A DNA stretch of 64,000 nucleotides from Peribacillus simplex (GTDB lineage Bacteria; Bacillota; Bacilli; Bacillales; DSM-1321): assembly GCF_001542915.1 (NCBI RefSeq), contig NZ_LNNH01000039.1:42052-106051 (forward strand), written 5' to 3'. Under the pieces are notes generated by a model. The model had not been told where the DNA came from. It searched no databases and was given only the letters and a program-made list of their open reading frames with translations. Of the stretch, positions 15,004 to 23,978 are shown piece by piece (within the stretch, counting starts at the first letter, position 1; the number at the start of each line of letters is the position of its first letter). Position numbers and translations under genes: made by a program.

Positions 15004-17958
15004 TCACTTTCTATCTGCTGTTATATTCAGGTCTGCAATCGGCTCATAATCTTCACGATCCCATTTACGTTCAACCTGCACACCGAGCTGTGGATTTCGC
15101 TTAGCATACCGAGGGTTGTATAAAGGAAGCGGTTTGCTGCCCTTGACATTAATTAATTCCATTTTCACTTTTGTCTGTTTATACGCTGGTGTTTGTGTTC
15201 GAACATCGCCAATGCTTCCAGTTAATAGATTAATCGCATTTTCATGGCTTACTGAATGCATCGGTACATATAGCTCTTTTCCTTGCACTCGATCCGTCAC
15301 CACTGCCCGAAGTTTGATGGCACCATATGGTGACACAAGACGTACTAAAGAACCGTCCTTAATACCGCGTTCTTTGGAAAGTTCCGGTGAAACCTCTACG
15401 AATACTTCAGGCAATTTATACTGAAGCCCCTTGGATTTGTTAGTCATATTTCCTTCATGGAAATGTTCCAAAAGTCTCCCGTTATTCAACGTAAGATCAA
15501 ATTCCTGTGCAAATTCAATAGGCGGCACATATTCGACAAGAGAAAAACGAGCTCTTCCATCCGGGAAGTTATAATGGTCCGTATAAAGAAGAGGCTCATC
15601 CGTACCATCTTTTTTCACGGGCCACATTAAACTTTTCCATCCTTCAAGCCGTTCATACGATACCCCTTCAAATAGCGGCGACAGGCTGGCAATCTCATCC
15701 ATGATTTCGCTTGGATGATCATAGTTCCAATTGGCACCCATATATTTTGCCACTTGCTGAATGATCCACCAATCCGGTTTGGAGTCGCCTAATGGATCAA
15801 GCACACGGTACAGACGTTGAATGCGTCTCTCCGTATTCGTGAATGTACCATCTTTCTCCAACGAAGGAGCTGCCGGTAAAACGACATCTGCAAATTGAGC
15901 CGTTTTCGTTAAGAAGATATCTTGGACGACAAAGAATTCCAACTTGCCAAGCGTTTCATGTACATGATTGGAATTTGAATCCACCCAGGCCATATCCTCT
16001 CCCATTAGATACATCGCTTTTAATTCACCATTCTCCACTGCTTCTAACATTTCAATGTTTGTTAGCCCTGGCTTATCAGAAATACTCACTCCATATGATT
16101 GTTCAAACTTTTCTCGCGCCATGTCATCCGATAGACGTTGATTTCCTGGAAGCCACTGTGGCAGGGTACCCATGTCACATGAACCTTGCACATTATTATG
16201 GCCACGAAGAGGATAGGCCCCTGCACCATGGCGGCCAAAGTTCCCTGTTACCAATAAAAGGTTAGCGATGGCTGCTGATGTATGAGATCCCGAAACGTTT
16301 TGTGTGACGCCCATTCCCCATAAAATACACGTTCCATCCGCTTTATGAATCATTTTGGCTGTTTCAATAAGCTGTTCTTTTGGAAGGCCTGTTATTTCTT
16401 CTGCATATTCAAGTGTGTATGTTTCTAAAAGCCCAGCATACTCACTATATTGATTTACATGTTTTTCAATGAATGCTTCATCATGCCAGCCTTGATCGAT
16501 GATGTACTTAGCAATGGCCGTTATCCATACATAATCCGTTCCTTGTTTTGGATGCAGAAACAAATCGGAGCGCTCGGCCATTTCGTGTTTTCGAAGGTCC
16601 GAAACGATTAATTTTTGTCCGTGTAATTTCTTGGCACGTTTTACCCGAGTAGCCAACACCGGATGACCTTCAGTCGGGTTGGCACCAATGATGATGACAA
16701 GGCCTGCACTAGCGATATCTTTGATCGTACCGGAATCGCCTCCATATCCTACTGTCGAAAGCAATCCATCCGTGGCAGGAGACTGACAGTATCTTGAACA
16801 GTTGTCAATGTTGTTTGATTCAAATACTTGACGGGCTAGCTTTTGCATAAGATAGGCGTCTTCATTTGTTGTTTTAGAGGAGCTTACAAAGCCAAGCGCA
16901 TGCCCTCCGTAGGTTTGTTTAAATGCACCCATTTTTCCCGCAATCAATGTTAAGGCTTCATCCCATGTAGCAGGGACAAATGCATCGCCTTTTCGGATCA
17001 AAGGCGTTGTAAGCCGTTGTTCACTGTTTACGAAGTCCCATCCGAATTTCCCTTTCACACAGCTTGAAACGCTGTTGACAGGACTATTTTCAGTTGGTTC
17101 CACTTTTAAGATTTCCCGTCCTTTTGTCCAAACCTCGAATGAACATCCTACGCCACAAAAGGTACAAACCGTTTTTGTTTTTTTTGTACGTGTATCACGC
17201 ATGGCCGCTTCCACTTCCGATAGGGCAAAAATGGTTTTATAATCCGGTTCGACCTCTTTAATTAAGTCAACCATAGGGTCTAATAAATCTTTTGGAATGG
17301 CTGTCATGAGCCCAGCTTCGCCCAACATCGATTTTTCCATCAATGCGTTACACGGACAAACGGTGGCGCACTGTCCGCAAGATACACAAGAAGATTCATT
17401 GATCGATTTGCCGTCATCCCACACGACACGTGGAATCTCACGTTCCCAGTCAATGGATAGGGTTTCATTGACCTGCAGGTCTTGGCAAACTTCCACGCAA
17501 CGACCACAAAGAATACATTGATCCGGATCGTATCGGTAAAATGGATGTGACATATCCGCCTCATATCCTTTTTCCCGATATGGGCGGGTTTGATGTTCAA
17601 TTTCCAATAATTCGGCTGTGTTATGAACACGGCAATTTCCGTTGTTGTTATCACAAACCGTACAATAAAGTAAATGGTTCTCCAAAATGCGATCCATTGC
17701 TTCCATTTGTGAAGCCTTGGCCAATTCTGAAGAAGTTAATATATTCATCCCAGCCTCGATTTCCGTGGAACAGGCTCTCATGATTTTCCCGTCAATTTCG
17801 CACATACACGTATCACACGTTTGAATGGGCCCTAATACTTCTGAATAACAAATATGTGGATGCTCTATTTCCATCTCCAAAAGATAATCTAGAATTCGAG
17901 TCCCCTGTTTCACTTCATGTTGCTGTCCATTAATTTTCACTCGGACTGTTTCTGCCAT
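15004..17958 (-). CDS. fdhA: Formate dehydrogenase, molybdopterin catalytic subunit (YrhE/FdhF-type)
   Basis: The start at 17958 has AGGAGA upstream; earlier codons run through the terminator hairpin and are excluded. The 984-residue protein has an N-terminal 2Fe-2S domain (CDTCMCEIDG), a NuoG-type His/Cys segment (CTVCDNNNGNC), two 4Fe-4S clusters (CILCGRCVEVC, CVSCGQCATVC), then the Mo-bisPGD domain with its own cluster (CTFCGVGC). The active-site position is Cys in CSRYCQSP, so it is not a selenoprotein. It oxidises formate to CO2. Expression is probably controlled by the attenuator leader upstream. Confidence 0.93.
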   Translation of the reverse strand: MAETVRVKINGQQHEVKQGTRILDYLLEMEIEHPHICYSEVLGPIQTCDTCMCEIDGKIMRACSTEIEAGMNILTSSELAKASQMEAMDRILENHLLYCTVCDNNNGNCRVHNTAELLEIEHQTRPYREKGYEADMSHPFYRYDPDQCILCGRCVEVCQDLQVNETLSIDWEREIPRVVWDDGKSINESSCVSCGQCATVCPCNALMEKSMLGEAGLMTAIPKDLLDPMVDLIKEVEPDYKTIFALSEVEAAMRDTRTKKTKTVCTFCGVGCSFEVWTKGREILKVEPTENSPVNSVSSCVKGKFGWDFVNSEQRLTTPLIRKGDAFVPATWDEALTLIAGKMGAFKQTYGGHALGFVSSSKTTNEDAYLMQKLARQVFESNNIDNCSRYCQSPATDGLLSTVGYGGDSGTIKDIASAGLVIIIGANPTEGHPVLATRVKRAKKLHGQKLIVSDLRKHEMAERSDLFLHPKQGTDYVWITAIAKYIIDQGWHDEAFIEKHVNQYSEYAGLLETYTLEYAEEITGLPKEQLIETAKMIHKADGTCILWGMGVTQNVSGSHTSAAIANLLLVTGNFGRHGAGAYPLRGHNNVQGSCDMGTLPQWLPGNQRLSDDMAREKFEQSYGVSISDKPGLTNIEMLEAVENGELKAMYLMGEDMAWVDSNSNHVHETLGKLEFFVVQDIFLTKTAQFADVVLPAAPSLEKDGTFTNTERRIQRLYRVLDPLGDSKPDWWIIQQVAKYMGANWNYDHPSEIMDEIASLSPLFEGVSYERLEGWKSLMWPVKKDGTDEPLLYTDHYNFPDGRARFSLVEYVPPIEFAQEFDLTLNNGRLLEHFHEGNMTNKSKGLQYKLPEVFVEVSPELSKERGIKDGSLVRLVSPYGAIKLRAVVTDRVQGKELYVPMHSVSHENAINLLTGSIGDVRTQTPAYKQTKVKMELINVKGSKPLPLYNPRYAKRNPQLGVQVERKWDREDYEPIADLNITADRK

Positions 17959-18165
17959 TTTAAAATCTCCTATTCTAAAAAAATCAAAAAAAGCCCGCCA
18001 TAAAATAGAGTGTGCACGAGTCATGCACATTCTATTTTATGGCGGGCTAATAACTAAGCAGTTTTATCTACTTGTAATCCATCTCACCACAATATTAAAA
18101 GAAAAACAGGATATGACGGCAAGTTGTCGTACCTCATATCAATGATTTCCTTATACGTTTCTTCA
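17959..18165 (-). ncRNA. Structured 5' leader of fdhA with internal attenuator (riboswitch candidate, copy A)
   Basis: The transcript from the promoter at 18172-18200 would begin near 18165 and carry about 200 untranslated bases. It contains a hairpin closed by GATAT/ATATC (18110-18140), a conserved GAGATGGAT segment, CTGCTTAGT, and an intrinsic terminator at 17992-18048. The segment TGGTG (18085-18089) can pair with CGCCA in the 5' arm of the terminator (18040-18044). The same arrangement precedes the Moco operon at 25053-25316. The ligand or binding factor is unknown; the genes suggest Moco, molybdate or an intermediate. Confidence 0.7.
17992..18048 (-). terminator. Intrinsic terminator (attenuator) inside the fdhA leader
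   Basis: Arms beginning AGCCCGCCATAAAATAGA pair over 18 bp with an inner GTGCAT/GTGCAC-type helix. A TTTTTTT tract follows at once on the minus strand, and the fdhA start lies 34 bases further on. Its place ahead of the gene it would switch off marks it as an attenuator. Confidence 0.85.
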
Positions 18166-18171
18166 TATTTC

Positions 18172-18200
18172 ATTATAATACTTTACATAAGTAAGCTCAA
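18172..18200 (-). promoter_or_regulatory. Sigma-A promoter of fdhA
   Basis: Minus-strand TTGAGC (18195-18200) and TATAAT (18172-18177) are separated by 17 bases. The Moco operon promoter at 25323-25351 has the same two hexamers and spacing. Confidence 0.85.
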
Positions 18201-18279
18201 TAAGAATTCCCGACTATTCACGTTTCATAAAATCCAAATTGCACCAACCCTTTCCTGGTACATGGTTTTTGATAGGTTC

Positions 18280-18513
18280 TCATCCACCGCTTACCGGGGG
18301 GATAAAGGCAACTGTATCTTGATCTTTTATCATTTCCTCATCTGTTACGAAGCTTTCGTTAATGGCTGTCATGAATGGCTCGAAAGATAAAAGCGGATAC
18401 TTGCTTTCAAAATATTGTTTTAGTTGCAAAACGGTTATCCGATCTTTTTTTATTATTATCCGATCTAATCCGATTACTTCCCTTATTTCCGCAAAAAATA
18501 AAACTGTAATCAT
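18280..18513 (-). CDS. moaD: Molybdopterin synthase small subunit MoaD
   Basis: This 77-residue ubiquitin-like protein ends in PPVSGG, the Gly-Gly tail that is adenylated by MoeB and then thiocarboxylated. The beta-grasp pattern MITVLFFAEIREVIG and QDTVAFIPP is clear. It is the last gene of the Moco operon, 6 bases after moaE, with which it forms molybdopterin synthase. The fdhA promoter begins about 80 bases downstream. Confidence 0.92.
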   Translation of the reverse strand: MITVLFFAEIREVIGLDRIIIKKDRITVLQLKQYFESKYPLLSFEPFMTAINESFVTDEEMIKDQDTVAFIPPVSGG

Positions 18514-18519
18514 TTCTTA

Positions 18520-18981
18520 TCACTCCTTACTCGGCTTTCCTTCCGGATATTCAGCGGTCTCTAATTGATTTCCAATCCACTTCGTCCCGTCTTCCCAAAA
18601 TTCCTTTTTCCAAATGGGGACGATTTGTTTAATTCGTTCTATGCAATATTCATTCGCTTCGTACGCTGTTTTCCGGTGTGGGGAAGAAACAGCGATAACA
18701 ACGGCTATATCCGTTATTTCCAACTTGCCTATTCTATGAGTGATGGCAACCAAGGCATCCGGCCATTTATTTTTGATTTCATCCCCGATTTGACTCAACA
18801 TTTTTACAGCCATTGAATCATACGCTTGATATTCAAGGGACAACGTTTTCCTCCCTTTGGTCAATTCCCTGACGGTTCCAATGAAAACCGTAATGGCTCC
18901 TGCTTCCCTTCTGGAAACCAGGTTCGTTACCTCGTCTGCAAATATGGGGTCACGGACTATTTTAAACATCGTTCGTTCCAC
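18520..18981 (-). CDS. moaE: Molybdopterin synthase catalytic subunit MoaE
   Basis: The MoaE fold is shown by GAITVFIGTVRELTKGRK, LEYQAYDSMAVKML, ITHRIGKLEI and the active-site region SSPHRKTAYEANEYCIERIKQIVPIWKKE. It converts precursor Z to molybdopterin with sulfur from MoaD. I prefer the GTG at 18981, about 8 bases after GAGGTGG; an earlier GTG at 18993 and a later ATG at 18969 are alternatives. The protein is about 153 residues, normal for the family. Confidence 0.9.
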   Translation of the reverse strand: MERTMFKIVRDPIFADEVTNLVSRREAGAITVFIGTVRELTKGRKTLSLEYQAYDSMAVKMLSQIGDEIKNKWPDALVAITHRIGKLEITDIAVVIAVSSPHRKTAYEANEYCIERIKQIVPIWKKEFWEDGTKWIGNQLETAEYPEGKPSKE

Positions 18982-19005
18982 TTTTTTTACCACCTCATGA
19001 ATGTT

Positions 19006-20298
19006 CTACGACCTGTATGATGGGACAATGTCATCCCAAGGCCATGCACTGCCTTGTACGTCTTCCAATAATAAAACATCGACAGCCATTCCCTTTTGAT
19101 ACCCTCGCGTGCCTCCTGGAAGGACGATGAATACATCCGCTCCCGCTAAAGAGGATACGGCACCAGATTTATTGAAACCCGAAGGCGAAGCCAATAGCCT
19201 GCCTTTATCATAGGCAAGCGTTCCCCTTATCAATCGGGTAAACGGGTTGGGCTTCGTAAAGTCCTCTCCTAATGATGCCGCTTCTTTTTTGAGGTGTGGC
19301 CGATCATTGAATAAGTGAATCCGGATCACAGGGCGAACGAATAATTCGAATCCAACGTAACAAGCAGACGGATTGCCCGATAATCCGAATAATAGCTTCC
19401 CATTCAATTGCGCTACCGTCGTTACACTTCCAGGCCGCATCGCCACTTTATTAAAGAGGACCGTAGCTCCCAATTTTTCGTAAATCGCCGGTAGATGATC
19501 ATAGTCCCCCACCGATACACCTCCGGTAGTAATAAGCATATCAACATCGGCAAGGGCGTTTTTGACAGCCATGAAGCAACTATCGAAATCATCGCTCAAT
19601 TTCCCGAGATACTTGACGTCCCCTCCGGCTCTTTCAATTTGCGAAAGCATCATATAGGCATTGCTATTCCTGATTTTTCCGGGTTTAAGCTGTTCACTTA
19701 CTTCAAGCAGTTCACTTCCAGTGGCTATGACCCCTACGACAGGCTTTTGGGCAACAGGTACCCTGCTATATCCGAACGTTGCCAAAAGTGCCGAAATGCC
19801 AGGATTGATGTAGGTACCTCTTTTTGCCAAGATGGTCCCTTTTGTTGTATCTTCTCCTTCAAAAGAGATGTTATCTCCTTTGTTGAGGGAACGTTTAATT
19901 TCAATGAACTTCTGATTAGATTCCGTGAATTCCTTCACTAATTCAAGCATGATTACCGCACTGCAGCCCTCGGGAATTTGAGCACCGGTCATGATCCTGA
20001 CTGCTTCAAATGGTCTGACTTGTCCATCAAAAACCATACCCGCACCTATCTCGCCCACCACTTTCAATGACACGGGATGATGGGTTGTGGCAGTTCTTGT
20101 ATCTTCGTATCGAATGGCAAATCCATCATATGGCGAGCGATCGAATGAGGGCACATTATGATCGGCTATCAGATCTTCTGCAAGAAACCGGCCATAGGCC
20201 TTTTCAAGCGAAATCAATTCCTTCACGCCATTCTTGGCGTATTGCGTTACTTTACGTACACATTCTCCTATAGGAATCGGGGTTCGTTTTTCTACCAT
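19006..20298 (-). CDS. moeA: Molybdopterin molybdenumtransferase MoeA
   Basis: The start at 20298 follows AGGAG; the in-frame ATG six codons earlier contains that site. The 430-residue protein has the MoeA N-terminal domain (FDRSPYDGFAIRYED, GEIGAGMVF, RIMTGAQIPEG) and the MoaB-like domain with TTGGVSVGDYDHL and LFGLSGNPSACYVGFELF. It inserts molybdate into adenylylated molybdopterin. It sits 17 bases after moeB and 24 bases before moaE. Confidence 0.94.
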   Translation of the reverse strand: MVEKRTPIPIGECVRKVTQYAKNGVKELISLEKAYGRFLAEDLIADHNVPSFDRSPYDGFAIRYEDTRTATTHHPVSLKVVGEIGAGMVFDGQVRPFEAVRIMTGAQIPEGCSAVIMLELVKEFTESNQKFIEIKRSLNKGDNISFEGEDTTKGTILAKRGTYINPGISALLATFGYSRVPVAQKPVVGVIATGSELLEVSEQLKPGKIRNSNAYMMLSQIERAGGDVKYLGKLSDDFDSCFMAVKNALADVDMLITTGGVSVGDYDHLPAIYEKLGATVLFNKVAMRPGSVTTVAQLNGKLLFGLSGNPSACYVGFELFVRPVIRIHLFNDRPHLKKEAASLGEDFTKPNPFTRLIRGTLAYDKGRLLASPSGFNKSGAVSSLAGADVFIVLPGGTRGYQKGMAVDVLLLEDVQGSAWPWDDIVPSYRS

Positions 20299-20315
20299 AC
20301 CTTTCACTCCTTCCA

Positions 20316-21353
20316 TTAGCCCAACAGACGATAATAGAGATTTTTGGCGAGCTGGATATCATTCGTTCCATGAACAAAAACACGTCCATCACCAAATATA
20401 ACCAGGCGATGATTTTGAAGCTGGCAAGACAATAAATAAGGATTTCTAGAAACCTTTCCATGAGCTTTTAATCGGTTTTCCATTTGATCGAAGCTATATT
20501 CAATACTTTTAGCAGGTCTGATTTGAACGGTATTCCGCCCGCATAATACTTCTGTTTTCGTCTGGTTTTCATACGATAAATACGGAAACGTTCTAGCCGT
20601 TCCGCAGGTTGGGCAGCCTTCTTTTTGGATTTTCCCTGATTTAATGGAGTAATGCTGGTTGCTCCAGACATCAAATGTCAAAAACGTGTTTCTAAGCGAT
20701 GAATAATCACCGACAAGAATTTTTAACGCTTCGGCTATTTGATAAGCCGAAACAATTTGCACAGCCGGGCTAATGATCCCTGCTGTATCACATGTAGCAC
20801 CGCCACTCGGCACCTTCTTCAGGATGCATTGCAAACATGGTGTCCTGGCAGGAATGATCGTGTACGTGGCTCCGTAGCTTCCTACACATGAACCATAAAT
20901 CCATGGAATGTTTAACTTATGTGAAAGATCATTTAAAATGAACCGAATGTCAAAATTGTCAGTCCCATCTATCATGACATCAACGCCGCGTAACAAGTCT
21001 TCCAAATTTCCCGGTCTTGCATCCAATACAAGCGCTTCGATTTCCACTTCTGAATTGATTTTCTTCAGATGCTGTCCGGCAGCTACCGCTTTTGGAATTT
21101 GTCCTTTTGCATCAGTTTCATTGTATAACTGCTGGCGCTGCAAATTACTCCATTCAACATAATCTCGATCAATAATTGTCAGCTTTCCGATACCTGCTCG
21201 CACTAAGGCTTCAGCACCGGCACTGCCCAATGCCCCAGCACCAACAATCAGTACATGCTTATTTCTGATTTCTTCCTGACCCCTCGGTCCTATCTGCTTG
21301 AACAGCTGTTGCCGTGAATAACGATCAATCAACGAACTCGCCTTCTTTCCCAC
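20316..21353 (-). CDS. moeB: MoeB/ThiF-family adenylyltransferase
   Basis: This 345-residue E1-like enzyme has the nucleotide loop VLIVGAGALGSAGAEALVRAGIG near residue 35, RQQLYNETD, DGTDNFDIRFILND and the zinc pairs CLQC and CPTC. It adenylates the C-terminus of MoaD. The C-terminal 90 residues (ending GDGRVFVHGTNDIQLAKNLYYRLLG) look like a shortened rhodanese-type tail without an obvious active-site loop. ThiS activation is possible as a second role, but the Moco operon context favours MoaD. Confidence 0.9.
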   Translation of the reverse strand: MGKKASSLIDRYSRQQLFKQIGPRGQEEIRNKHVLIVGAGALGSAGAEALVRAGIGKLTIIDRDYVEWSNLQRQQLYNETDAKGQIPKAVAAGQHLKKINSEVEIEALVLDARPGNLEDLLRGVDVMIDGTDNFDIRFILNDLSHKLNIPWIYGSCVGSYGATYTIIPARTPCLQCILKKVPSGGATCDTAGIISPAVQIVSAYQIAEALKILVGDYSSLRNTFLTFDVWSNQHYSIKSGKIQKEGCPTCGTARTFPYLSYENQTKTEVLCGRNTVQIRPAKSIEYSFDQMENRLKAHGKVSRNPYLLSCQLQNHRLVIFGDGRVFVHGTNDIQLAKNLYYRLLG

Positions 21354-21489
21354 GAATATCCTTTATTTTATCTCTCAAAGGTCCAACCCATATCGGCAGC
21401 ACCCTTTCATCAACGCCGGAGCCTGGTGATGTTGAAGTTATTTTTCAATATTAATAACTTAGTATAATGAAAAATTCGTATCGCAATCA

Positions 21490-21975
21490 TCATTCATGAA
21501 AGAAGTCCCCGCTTTTCCCACCCGTTTTTTGGACTAAAAATGTTTCCTTAATGACCATGGTTTTATCGACGGCTTTACACATATCATAAAAGGTAAGGGC
21601 AGCAACGGATACGGCAGTTAATGCTTCCATCTCGACTCCTGTTTTCTCATTGCAAATCACCGTAGCTCGGATGATCAGATCATAGCCTTTGTCACTTTTT
21701 TGAAAATGGAAGGTAAAGTTACTTCCTTGCAGCATGATTGGATGGCACATCGGTATGATATCGGCTGTTTTTTTAGCAGCCATGATTCCGGCAATCTGTG
21801 CTATTTGGAGCGGATCGCCTTTTTTTATTAATTTGTTTTCAATCGCATCGAATAGTTCATTTGATAACGCAATCGTACTTTGAGCAATAGCTGTACGTGA
21901 TGTAATTTCCTTTTGGGAAACATCGACCATCTTAGGTCTTCCTTCTTCATTCCAATGTGAAAAGTTGCTCATCAT
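21490..21975 (-). CDS. moaC: Cyclic pyranopterin monophosphate synthase MoaC
   Basis: The 161-residue product has the MoaC signatures MVDVSQKEITSRTAIA, AAKKTADIIPMCHPIML and ATVICNEKTGVEMEALTAVSVAALTFYDMCKA, including the His and Lys/Asp active-site residues. It completes precursor Z synthesis after MoaA. GAAGGAGGC precedes two consecutive ATG codons, either of which could start. A 136-base gap to moeB could hold an internal promoter. Confidence 0.94.
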   Translation of the reverse strand: MMSNFSHWNEEGRPKMVDVSQKEITSRTAIAQSTIALSNELFDAIENKLIKKGDPLQIAQIAGIMAAKKTADIIPMCHPIMLQGSNFTFHFQKSDKGYDLIIRATVICNEKTGVEMEALTAVSVAALTFYDMCKAVDKTMVIKETFLVQKTGGKSGDFFHE

Positions 21976-22021
21976 TTGCCTCCTTCGTATGTTAAGAAGC
22001 TATTTAAAGCGGAAGATGCTT

Positions 22022-23038
22022 TTATCCGCCAATATGAGACATCTCTACCTTTGAACTTCTTTTTGTACTTTCTCCACTTGCTCGTTCGTCAGAATAACGA
22101 TCACCGCGATGATGCCAAATATCCGTGATTTTATCGGTAATCACCTCATCCGAATCTTCAGAGCGGAGCAAATGACGAAGATCATAACCATTTGATGCAA
22201 ACAAACATGTATATAATTTTCCTTCAGCGGAAACCCGAGCCCTTGAACAGGTGGAACAAAATGAATCGGTGACAGAAGAGATGATTCCGATTTCTTGATC
22301 ACCGTCCAAATAGCGATACCTTGTTGCCACTTCCCCTACATAATTCGGCTTGATTCGTTCAAGCGGCATAACTTTTCCAATTCGATCCAAAATGTCCTTT
22401 TTGGTCATTACCTCCGCCATTCTCCAACCATTAGAATTTCCTACATCCATATACTCGATGAAGCGAAGTGTATGTTTATTTTCTTTAAAATATCTTGCCA
22501 TTGGTACGATATCTTGATCGTTTTTCCCTTTTTGGACGACCATATTCACTTTCACGTTCAACCCTGCGTCAGAAGCTGCCTGAATGCCTTCCAACACTCT
22601 CCCGACCTTGCTCCTGTTTCCATTTAACTGGGTGAAACGTTCATCATCCAAGGAATCAAGGCTGACTGTCACCCTTCTTAACCCAGCAGCAAATAAGAGG
22701 GGGGCAAATTTTTTAAGAAGAGATCCGTTCGTCGTAATGCCAATATCCTCTACTCCAGCAAGCGAATTCAGACGTTGAATCAATTCTGGAAGATCCTTGC
22801 GTAATAGTGGTTCTCCTCCTGTAATACGTATTTTCGTTACACCTAAAGAAACAAATATACGGGTCAATCGCTCCATTTCATCAAAAGACAGAATTTTATC
22901 CGAAGCTAAAAAAGGATAATCAGGCCCAAAGATTTCTTCTGGCATGCAATAGCGACAACGAAAATTACAACGATCCGTGACAGATAGACGCAAGTCTTTC
23001 AACGGACGCTGTAATTTATCCAAGATAACTTCTTCCAC
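22022..23038 (-). CDS. moaA: GTP 3',8-cyclase MoaA
   Basis: This 338-residue radical SAM enzyme has CNFRCRYC (Cys 23, 27, 30) for the SAM cluster, TGGEPLLRK, and the second cluster motif [18 protein letters not shown] near residues 260-278. It ends in the conserved Gly-Gly tail (HIGG). It rearranges GTP in the first step of Moco synthesis. It lies 46 bases before moaC and 52 bases after fdhD. Confidence 0.95.
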   Translation of the reverse strand: MEEVILDKLQRPLKDLRLSVTDRCNFRCRYCMPEEIFGPDYPFLASDKILSFDEMERLTRIFVSLGVTKIRITGGEPLLRKDLPELIQRLNSLAGVEDIGITTNGSLLKKFAPLLFAAGLRRVTVSLDSLDDERFTQLNGNRSKVGRVLEGIQAASDAGLNVKVNMVVQKGKNDQDIVPMARYFKENKHTLRFIEYMDVGNSNGWRMAEVMTKKDILDRIGKVMPLERIKPNYVGEVATRYRYLDGDQEIGIISSVTDSFCSTCSRARVSAEGKLYTCLFASNGYDLRHLLRSEDSDEVITDKITDIWHHRGDRYSDERASGESTKRSSKVEMSHIGG

Positions 23039-23090
23039 AATCCTCAGCTCTCTTCCATAAGATTGAAAATCATATTATTCTTTACCTCAT

Positions 23091-23879
23091 TTATAGAATT
23101 CGTTCTGGACATGTATATATATTAAATGATCGATTTCGAATAAAGCCTACTGTCGTAATTCCCAGGCCTTCTGCCAACTCTAGCGCCAATTCGGTTGGAG
23201 CGGATTTTGACAGAATTATTTCACAGCCGATTTTTGCGACCTTCAATAAAATTTCCGAAGAAATCCTCCCGCTGAATACAATAATCTTATTTCCGATCGG
23301 GATGTCATTTTTCAAGCAGTAGCCGTATATTTTATCCAACGCATTATGCCTTCCTATATCCATTCGGCTAAGCATGAAATCATCCACATCACATAAGGAG
23401 GCGTTATGGACCCCTCCTGTATCCTGAAAAATAGTAGCTGAATCTTGTAGGTTCCTCATCAAACGCAGGCAATCATCCGGGGAGATCTTCACCCGGATAT
23501 CATTCATTTTCTTGGCGGTCAAAGCATCATTGACAAAAACGAACCCTTGCCTGCTCATCCCGCAGCAAGATGTAATGTAACGCTTGTTCTGGAAGCTTTG
23601 ATAATAAGGATTCAGCTTATCAATTTTCACATGTACATACCCTTCTTTTTCTTGAAACCAAATGTCTTTAATCTCTTCATATTTTTTGATGATCCCTTCA
23701 GATGCCAAGTAGCCGATGACCATATCTTCAATGTATTCCGGTGTACAGACCATCGTAACGAATTCCTGTTCATTGATTTTTACCGTAACAGGATACTCTG
23801 TGACAATTACATCCTCGGCACGTTCAATATGCCCGTTCGCAAATTTCAGGATCTCCCTTTTCCCCACCGTTGTTTTCAT
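23091..23879 (-). CDS. fdhD: Formate dehydrogenase accessory sulfurtransferase FdhD
   Basis: The start at 23879 follows AAGGATGA; the frame is open to an ATG 15 codons upstream without a ribosome site. The 262-residue protein has the FdhD pattern EYPVTVKINEQEF, CTPEYIEDMVIGYLASEGII, ITSCCGMSRQGF with the sulfur-carrying cysteines, GGVHNASLC, DIGRHNALDKIYG and FSGRISSEILLK. It transfers sulfur to the bis-MGD cofactor before insertion into formate dehydrogenase. It is the second gene of the Moco operon. Confidence 0.93.
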   Translation of the reverse strand: MKTTVGKREILKFANGHIERAEDVIVTEYPVTVKINEQEFVTMVCTPEYIEDMVIGYLASEGIIKKYEEIKDIWFQEKEGYVHVKIDKLNPYYQSFQNKRYITSCCGMSRQGFVFVNDALTAKKMNDIRVKISPDDCLRLMRNLQDSATIFQDTGGVHNASLCDVDDFMLSRMDIGRHNALDKIYGYCLKNDIPIGNKIIVFSGRISSEILLKVAKIGCEIILSKSAPTELALELAEGLGITTVGFIRNRSFNIYTCPERIL

Positions 23880-23978
23880 ATCATAAATCATCCTTAAAAT
23901 TATATTCTTCTTAAAGAATTCCATACTTTTTCAGTGGCGTGATACATTGACCATTCTGCTATATTTACTGAAACAGAA

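Noticed and set aside
15843..16265. 140-codon plus-strand frame inside fdhA
   Set aside because: It is antisense to a well-supported gene and has a His/Pro-rich translation typical of a shadow frame.
17959..18030. N-terminal extension of the formate dehydrogenase
   Set aside because: These codons pass through the attenuator hairpin and its T tract; the ATG at 17958 has the ribosome site.
18060..18165. Fluoride (crcB) riboswitch in the fdhA leader
   Set aside because: GATGG and AACTGC segments gave a passing resemblance, but order and spacing do not fit, and the downstream genes are Moco-related rather than fluoride exporters.
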